Shown here: positions 57,506 to 64,000 of the stretch, one piece after another
How positions within the stretch are numbered: position 1 is the first letter of the stretch
Layout: each line of letters begins with the position of its first letter
NCBI RefSeq assembly: GCF_958450345.1
Contig: NC_088780.1
Coordinates: 164,406,726 to 164,470,725, forward strand
Source: Calliphora vicina
Taxonomy: Eukaryota; Arthropoda; Insecta; Diptera; Calliphoridae
Reading direction: 5' to 3'
DNA: 64,000 nt
Notes under the pieces: generated by a model
Databases searched by the model: none
Told to the model about the DNA's origin: nothing
What the model saw: the letters and a program-made list of their open reading frames with translations, nothing else
Program-made: the position numbers and the translations under genes

Positions 57506-58330
57506 CAAATTCCCAGGAGTATTCGAGTTTAAGTTATTAAAATGGACCCTACAAATAATCCTGGGGCGACGCTATGGGGGCTCAAAGTAGGGTACCTTCG
57601 ACATGTAAAATTTTTAAACACGTGCAATGTTTTTGTTTCACATCCGACATGAAAGATTTTTATATTTTTGGAAAGCGCTCGGCTAGATCTTGAAAAAACA
57701 TGCTATTTATCTCTTATAGTTTCCGAGTTATAAACATTTCAAAATTGAAATTTTAAAATTTTGCCGTAGCTTGGTATGGAAAAATTCGTTCGTAATTTTG
57801 GACCGAATGGACTCGAATTTTCTTGGTTAGTTAGACAATTAAATTGCAAATAGCATACAAAAGATTTCAGAGCAATAGCGATTATGAATCCAAAAATAAA
57901 CGATTTTCAATTTAAATATTCAAAAAATAGTTGATTTTTGCTGTTTTTTGGTTAAAAAGGTGACTTTTTGACTATTAAAAAAAAAACTTTCTTTAAGAAT
58001 ATATAAGAATTTTATATTTTTGTATAAGGTATCCTTACGGAGAACATTTTAGTATAAAAAACATTTCCCATTTTTTCAAAATGTCGGTCCTAAGTCCTTC
58101 GGAATTTGACCTACTTTTTATCAAAATTTCAACTTTGGGCCACATGTTCTAAAATCCCAAAGCTGGGATCAGAAAACGGAAAGCAGCTTTGGAAACCTAG
58201 ATGTGTTTCTTCTTTATCGCCAAAGTATTTTCCCAGCCCCAAGGAAAGTGTGGACCCTATAGGCAAAATTGTAAAAAACACCATTTTTGGGATTTTCAAT
58301 TTTTAGAAGTTGCGGGAGTCCCTTTGACCT
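57506..58330. mobile_element. Transib-like element interior, no ends
   Basis: Matches the interior of the element at 45144 (GAGTATTCGAGTTTAAGTTA; GGTACCTTCGACATGTA; TTTCAATTTAAATATTC). It carries the empty site for the Harbinger-like MITE found in that copy. Boundaries approximate. Confidence 0.45.
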
Positions 58331-58614
58331 TTTGACAAATTTTTTTACACCTTGTTATTTAGAATGATAAACTTAAAAAACGTTCATTGAGTTTCGTTAA
58401 TAAATAAGGTATTTATTACATATTACATATTTATTGATAGTCTAAAACTAAAATTTGTATTAAAATATTAATAGGATTTCAAATATTGGGAACAATTTGA
58501 TCCACATTTATTCCGAGCTATATTTTTTTGTTTAGATAAGTTAATTTTTGGTCTAACAAAAATTATTTCAAGTCAATATCTCAATTAGATTCAAAAATAT
58601 TCCACTTTTTATAA

Positions 58615-59960
58615 TTTAAAGAAGTAAAGCAAAACTTCCCGCATATGATTTTGACACGAAAGACAAATATCGCCGAGGGTATCCAAAAAAGTTTGAAGAC
58701 CAAGAATTGGTGGCATTGCTCCATGAAAATTGTTGTCAAACTCAACAAGAGCTTGCAAAATCATCAGCAGCAGAATTTATCCAAAGGCAGGGAAATTGGG
58801 TACTAAACGAATTGAAGCTGGGAGACCTTGAAAGACGATTTTGTATGTCTGAAATGCTAAAAGAAAACATTTTATTCACCGAATTCATTACTTGCGTTCA
58901 AAAATAGATCCATTACGATAACCCGAAGGCCGGCCAACCAGCCGAATTGATACCAATGCCAAATATTCATGGCGCTAAGATAATTGGTGGGATCAAAAGC
59001 GTTCTATCTTTTATGAGCTGCTGAAATCTGGCCAGACCATCACAGAGAACATGTACCGGACGTAACTGATTCGTTTGAAGCGAGAATGTGCCGAAATGTG
59101 CCTAGAATATGTGGCCAGACATGAAATCATAATATTCCATCTTGAAAACACTTGGCCACATGTTGCAATACCTATTAAAACTATTTAGAAAGAACTGGTT
59201 GAAAAGTTTTATCTCACCCGCTTTATAGTCAACACCTTGCCCCGTCCGACTACTCTTTGTTTCGATCGAAGCAGAACGCACTCTCTGGGATACGCTATTG
59301 ACTTGATTCTTTCTTGGCCTCAAAAGATGAGCAGTTCTTTTGGCTCGGAATCCATATTGTTACGAAATTGTACTTGAATTTAAATATAACTGTTTTTACT
59401 TCTGTTAACGTTGTATAATGTCTCTCAAACAGCAGTGCTTCTCAAATTTTAACATATCTGTGAGTATTATTAACATTGCTGTGAAACATATAACATTGAA
59501 TAAAAGAGTTGAACATTGTTTGTAAGTATGGCAACACTACATGATTGATGATTAACATCGAAAGCTCTAGAATTCGAATATTCTAGTTTGAAGATCATTG
59601 TAGAAGTAGAGCTTTCTAGATGGTAATGCAGCATATATAAATTGGCCATGAGAACACAAAACAAGTTAGTCTAATTTGAAGCATCGTTAAGTAAATACCT
59701 CAACTGAACTACCAGTGTATACTTGTACATCGTAAAGTGTGTGTATTTCTGCGAATTCATAAACGTGTATAAAAACACTGAGTGACTAGTTATTTAAACT
59801 GTTGTTGTTGTACATTTTAAACTACTGAACTGCTTTTTATTTGCAATCAAAAGTATCCGATTTATTTAAAGGAAATAAACCACGTTTTTAAAAGGTAAAA
59901 ACGTAACAATGTGTTACCAAAAATATGGGAAAAGGCCAATGCTTTTAAAAAAAGTGTACA
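58615..59960 (+). pseudogene. Mauritiana-type mariner remnant, copy 6, split by a solo LTR
   Basis: After a shared AAAGAAGTAAAGCAAAACTT segment (here in the opposite sense to the rest), the plus strand reads ELVALLHENCCQTQQELAKS (58700-58765), an RQGNWVLNELKLGDLERRFC block (58788), TCVQK for TCDEK at 58890 (first catalytic Asp lost), HLENTWPHV for HDN...HV at 59150 (second Asp lost), YSQHLAPSDYSLFRSKQ-like sequence (59220) and SKDEQFFWLGIHI up to 59357. The RWEK end (ATATGGGAAAAGG) resumes after the LTR at 59909. Confidence 0.8.
59358..59908 (+). mobile_element. Solo LTR of a retrotransposon
   Basis: 551 bp starting TGTTACGAAATTG and ending AAAACGTAACA, with the TG...CA ends of retroviral-type LTRs and an inverted TGTTACG/CGTAACA. 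Flanks ATAT and ATGT suggest a 4-bp duplication with one change. A TATA box (CATATATAAATTGG, 59632) and an AATAAA near 59873 fit promoter and polyadenylation signals. Other mariner copies read CCATATGTT through this point. No internal region remains, so recombination between two LTRs is inferred; Gypsy-type is likely but unproven. Confidence 0.75.
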
Positions 59961-61187
59961 TTCATTTTGTAATTTATCTATTAATTTAGGAAATTGAACA
60001 ACTAAATTCCTCCTTTTTTTCAAGGAACCTCCAAAGAAATTACTTCATCCCTTGGCCAATATATCCTTTATAATACAGGTTATTATAGTCATACTCATGC
60101 GAGTAGACACTTTCATGCAAAAGACTACAAACAGCAACCATACCCATTAGTTTAGTGATACTTAACACAGGATAAAAACACTTGACAATAAACAGAAGTC
60201 AACCTCTTCAACTCAACTCATAACAACCCACCCCACATTATACAGCTTTCATATGGACTCGTACATGTATTTGTATAAATGATTTTATTGTATGATTCGC
60301 CTTTTTTTATATGCCTTTAGATACAACAATTCATCGCATGCTGTGGCTGAGAATGAATTTTCTTTTATTTCATTTCATATTACAAGTGCAAGTGTAACTG
60401 TTTGTCTGTGTATGTGAAATATTTATGTTTGTAAGGTTTTTAATTTTCTTCCGTTTCTTATTGTTTCGTTTGTGTCGAGATATGAAATCATATTCCCCAA
60501 TTCCCAGAGCTCACATTGCGTCCAGAGACTTTTATAGCCCATTGCCGACGGCTTATGATGTAAGTGCGTATGTTTTTCGCATGCTTTTATTATCCCTGAG
60601 GATCGATTAGCTTGTTAGGAATTCAATTTGAAAACATGTTTTTGCGTTCATAATTTTCTGCTTCTGTCTCTATAAAAACAGACAATTTAATTTCTTTATT
60701 TATGCCACGACGAGTATTTATCACATTTGTTGTGTATTTGAGGGGCTGGGAAACCTGCTCGCATTTACCAAAAGACAAGTTCATTATTGTCCTGTAGTTT
60801 AAGTGGTGGATATTGGTGAGAATCTGTTTTGAATGAGCTACACAAAACATATTTAAATATCATTGATAAATGTATTACTTTTAATAAATGTAATGAGTTT
60901 TATCAATCACTTTTTGAAAGTGGTTGGTAGTTGGGTGGATGCTGTTGCTGCTGCAGTGGTAATTAAATTAGAAACTTTGGGACTTACTTACATTTTTAAA
61001 GGATATAAAAAGATTGAGTTCTTTAGTATTAGTTTTCAGGGCATTTTTACAATATTACAAAACTTGCATAGCACTTGAGATAGCAATTTATCATTATCAA
61101 AGATTTTATGGTTTGTTTTTGTTAATTAAAAATTCGTTTAGAAAATGGTACTGCAATTTTACTTAAATTAAGATTCACAGAAAATAA
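59961..61187. other. AT-rich flank
   Basis: No gene recognised; short open frames have no domains. Confidence 0.4.
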
Positions 61188-61439
61188 GGCCCTAATTTTG
61201 TAAATCATGCCACCAAAGTGATATTTATATGGAAAGCAAAAACAAAATTTCAAAAATTTTAAAAATTTGTTTTTGTTTTATATACAAAATTTTCAAATTA
61301 TGAAAGGCAAACCAAGCTTGAATTTTGGTGCGTTTGTTCTGTTAAGAATTTGTATATAAAACAAAAACAAATTTTTGAAATTTTGTTTTTGCTTTCCATA
61401 TAAATATCACTTTGTGACGTGATTTACAAAAGTAGGGCC
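61188..61439. mobile_element. PIF/Harbinger-like MITE, copy 2, TSD TAA
   Basis: Hairpin of 252 bp with ends GGCCCTAATTTTG and CAAAAGTAGGGCC, TAA on both sides (61185-61187, 61440-61442). Inner arms include GGAAAGCAAAAACAAAATTT and its complement. Same family as 45592-45835. Confidence 0.8.
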
Positions 61440-61936
61440 TAAATTAATGTATCTTCATTGGTATGAACTGTTCTAGGTAACTAGGTGGGTCAGCACTCCT
61501 AACACTTTATATAAACGCGGCCTGCATGGATTTAATTTAGATAATATTTGTAATAATCGGATAGAATGTTAATAATCAGATGGAATCTTATTGAATTTAT
61601 TAGGGTTCGCTTACTAGTTATTGAGAAACTTTTATAAATTCTTTAGTATATTTTCTAATTTTTTAATCTCCTTTTAGCTTTCAAACTTTTTGTAGTAAGT
61701 ACTTCAGTATTTTGAACTATTGTCGCAAACATAACCCGTTTTGCCATAGAAGTAGAAAGATAAACGGAGTAACTAGAATAGATGAAGTCGACCAAAATGG
61801 AAATTTTTTCATAACATCTCCTGAAAAACACAATTCTCATATTCCCCATACAGCTTACATCACAACTCATTTTGAATGTGAAATTTATTTATCAGACTAC
61901 GGGAATCCTCCTGAATGTAAAAATTGTATTGAATAT
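61440..61936. other. Gene-free spacer
   Basis: A plus-strand open frame at 61712-61957 runs into the family A copy and has no recognisable motif; not called as a gene. Confidence 0.35.
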
Positions 61937-62570
61937 TTATACCCTACACCACCATAATGGGGAGGTCTATATTAGTCTAACACCCACCTTAAAGTATACC
62001 GATCGACTTAGAATCACTTTCTGAGTCGATTAAACATGTAAACATTGTGCGCACAGTACAGGTCGCAATTTTGAAGATATTTCGATGCAGGTTGGTACAT
62101 ATTATTTTTCGGCTCAAGGACCAAGCCTATTGAAACTGGCTGAAATCGGTCCATTATTTCACCTAGCCCACATATGTCCTCCCGAAATTGGACTTTATCG
62201 GTCATAAATGTTTAATTTATATATGTATCTCCACAAATTCCGCTCCAAATAAGTTTTATATACACAAAATTCATGTCACCAAATTAGTCATAGCTCCCAT
62301 ATAGACCCGCTTCCGAAAATCACTTTAACGTGCATAAATCGCTTAAAAATGTTGGTATACACAAAAATTCAACATAGTTAACTTTAATATAGACATAAAT
62401 CACACGACATAATTTCATGGTGATCGGTCCATAATTGGTCATAGCCCCCATATAAGGCCCACTTCCGAAATTCACTCAAAAATATAAATTATTGAAATTT
62501 TAAAAGAAAAATGTTTTTGCTCTTTTATTTAGTGTAGGGTATTATATGGTCGGGCTTGACCGTTTTTTAT
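61937..62570 (-). repeat. Family A interspersed repeat, copy 3, minus strand
   Basis: Reverse-oriented copy with TATACCCTACACC at the low end and GTGTAGGGTATTATATGG plus TCGGGCTTGACCG at the high end. Unit landmarks (TCCGAAA) lie at 62464, 62312 and about 62181; the last spacing is short because of a deletion of about 22 bp. Confidence 0.7.
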
Positions 62571-62779
62571 GGTTAAAATAGGTTTTAAACAGGTCCCACT
62601 GATTTCAGAGAATCTTTGGAGGCCCATAAAAAATTGGTCACCAAAATCGCCAAACTGAGTATATGGTTTTACAATCCTTTGATAGTAGAGTGGAATATAT
62701 ACTAATCAGACCATGGATTTTTCCAAAAGTATTCATTTGTTGCACTATTTTGTGAGACAGTTACTGTAGAAACTCAACA

Positions 62780-63215
62780 TTTGGGACGTAGAGCACATAA
62801 AACGACTCCAAGCAAGAAAGTTTAAGATATTCACAAAAATTCTCGAACTGTTAGCCGCAAGGCAAATCAGGCTGATCTTCGTTGTTATCGGTTCGCGAAA
62901 AACGTCTTATTTCTAAACAAAAACTTTACTGCTCATATAAAATTTGCAAAAGAACATTTTAACTGGTCGAAAAAAAATGAAAATTTCGGATGATTCCAAA
63001 TACAATTTTAGAGTCAGTGATGGGAGAACTTTTGTAAGAAGGCAAGGAGGGAAGTAGACTGGGACTCAAGTATACAAGTAAAACAGTCAAATTGTTGCGG
63101 TACTGATACGGATCCATTTTAAACAATGTTATGTATCCATACGCTATGGAGATTCCAGCTCGACAATGACCCCAGACACACCACTAGGTATAGGGTAGAA
63201 CTAGAGGCGCAACTG
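62780..63215 (+). pseudogene. Tc1-type transposase remnant
   Basis: Plus-strand pieces of a Tc1-family transposase: SRTVSRKANQADLRCYR (62850, end of the DNA-binding domain), NKNFTAHIKFAKEHFNWSKK (62915), a frameshifted ENFCKKARR-type GRTFVRR block (63025) and QLDNDPRHTTR with the second catalytic Asp (63160). The first Asp region and the DPE-type C-terminus are missing or scrambled. Distinct from the mariner families above. Confidence 0.7.
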
Positions 63216-63298
63216 AGAGTCAAATATATTGAAAATATTTACTCTCTACCAAACACAACATCAAAATAAATTTTTTGCTCTTCTATTTATGTATATAC

Positions 63299-63650
63299 GA
63301 GGGTATGTCAATAAGTCCAAGACTTTTTGAATATCTCGACTCTCATATGAAAGGGCAACACTGCTCCTGTCAACAGGCATCTCCCAGTTGACTCCTGTCA
63401 AAATTTGAACAAGCTGCAGCATTTAGTTTGGGTTTGACAGTCATTGATAGCAGACTACCTCGTGACTCGAGGAGAAATAAGTGACTCAAATAAAGGCTAA
63501 ATACTATGGGAACTCTGCACCATAAATTTCAATAGTAAAAAAGTGGTATACTGAATTTCGTTGTGGCCGTATATATAGAGATTGTGGAAGCCATATCATC
63601 TCACATGGCTCAGCGGTTAATTCTGTATTTAATTTTTTTAAATCTCACCA
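63299..63650 (+). pseudogene. 5' fragment of a mellifera-type mariner
   Basis: Begins ACGAGGGTATGTCAATAAGT, a mariner-type terminus, followed by leader sequence (ACTCCTGTCAAAATTTGAA, GCAGCATTTAGTTTG) shared with the minus-strand remnant at 15230-15770, then KKWYTEF-like codons (63540) and GATTGTGGAAGCCATA (63581). The rest is deleted. Confidence 0.65.
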
Positions 63651-63651
63651 A

Positions 63652-63990
63652 TTTCTAGTTCTCATTTTTTAAAAATCTACTGTAAATTGCTTTCAAAAAC
63701 ATAGATAAATACACATAGATCGTAAACTCTCCTGTCAAAGACCTAACTCAGTTGTCAAAAACCTAAGTGATGAGAATGTATTCGTAAAAAAAACAATATA
63801 AAAACAATCACAACACTCGTATGTATGATTTTTGGAGTTTTTTTTCCTAGTTTCCGCTCTATGTGTATTTCTCTATGTTCAACAAACTTTATTATCATTT
63901 AAACCTCATCAGTTTCTAGTTCTCATTTTTTTTTGTGTTATAACAATCTACTGTAAATTGCTTTCAAAAACTTTATTATCATTTATCTAG
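63652..63990 (+). repeat. Direct duplication, one copy filled by a MITE
   Basis: TTTCTAGTTCTCATTTTTT...CTACTGTAAATTGCTTTCAAAAA occurs at 63652-63699 and again at 63913-63970. The second copy continues directly into CTTTATTATCATTT, the first only after the MITE at 63700-63877, so the second is the empty site. Confidence 0.8.
63700..63877. mobile_element. hAT-like hairpin MITE, copy 2, TSD TTCAAMAA
   Basis: 178 bp with ends CATAGATAAATACACATAG and CTATGTGTATTTCTCTATG, flanked by TTCAAAAA and TTCAACAA (seven of eight identical). Related to 8997-9322 (both contain CCTAACTCAGTTGTCAAAAA). Confidence 0.75.
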
Positions 63991-64000
63991 TTGCCGGTAT

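Overview
The window is an AT-rich stretch of a higher-fly (Diptera: Schizophora) genome. The inference rests on one recognisable host gene, a C15/clawless (TLX/Hox11-type) homeobox gene very close to its Drosophila counterpart, and on dense fly-type transposon remnants; a calyptrate such as a blow fly is my best guess, not a proof. No rRNA, tRNA or CRISPR array was recognised.

Host gene: two plus-strand coding exons are visible. The first (13339-13567) carries most of the homeodomain, with the TLX-diagnostic threonine at homeodomain position 47. The last (32124-32325) carries the homeodomain end, the [16 protein letters not shown] tail and the stop. The intron between them is about 18.6 kb and splits homeodomain codon 57. 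The N-terminal exon(s) were not found, so 1-13338 is read as upstream intron and flank. From about 32.7 kb to the end is gene-free, transposon-filled DNA, presumably flank towards another NK-cluster homeobox gene.

Mobile DNA: the C15 intron holds a full-length, apparently intact Tc1/mariner element of the DD37E type with 31-bp identical terminal repeats and TA duplications. It also holds a dead mellifera-type mariner, dead mauritiana-type mariners, a truncated non-LTR element, a dead non-LTR reverse transcriptase, a Helitron-like element and several hairpin MITEs. Six decayed copies of one mauritiana-like mariner family (about 9.7, 19.8, 22.8, 45.1, 52.8 and 58.6 kb) act as landing pads. By comparing copies with each other, empty sites can be read for a Transib-like element (5-bp duplication), a TA-duplicating palindromic MITE, a Helitron (inserted between A and T), a non-LTR element and a solo LTR.

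Other elements with readable target duplications: hAT-like elements (8-bp duplications at 8997, 14353, 34691, 46564 and 63700), PIF/Harbinger-like MITEs (TAA, at 45592 and 61188) and Transib-like elements whose ends are CACAGTGG. The last are notable because CACAGTG is the V(D)J recombination-signal heptamer. A 3.4-kb hAT-like element holds a palindrome with roughly 1-kb arms. Three unclassified interspersed families (called A, B and C here) recur. Family A is built of three tandem units at exactly 153-bp spacing in two independent copies.

A reverse-strand protein-like fragment at 14.07-14.6 kb inside the C15 intron, broken by a 104-bp hAT MITE and a frameshift, is the main unexplained coding signal.
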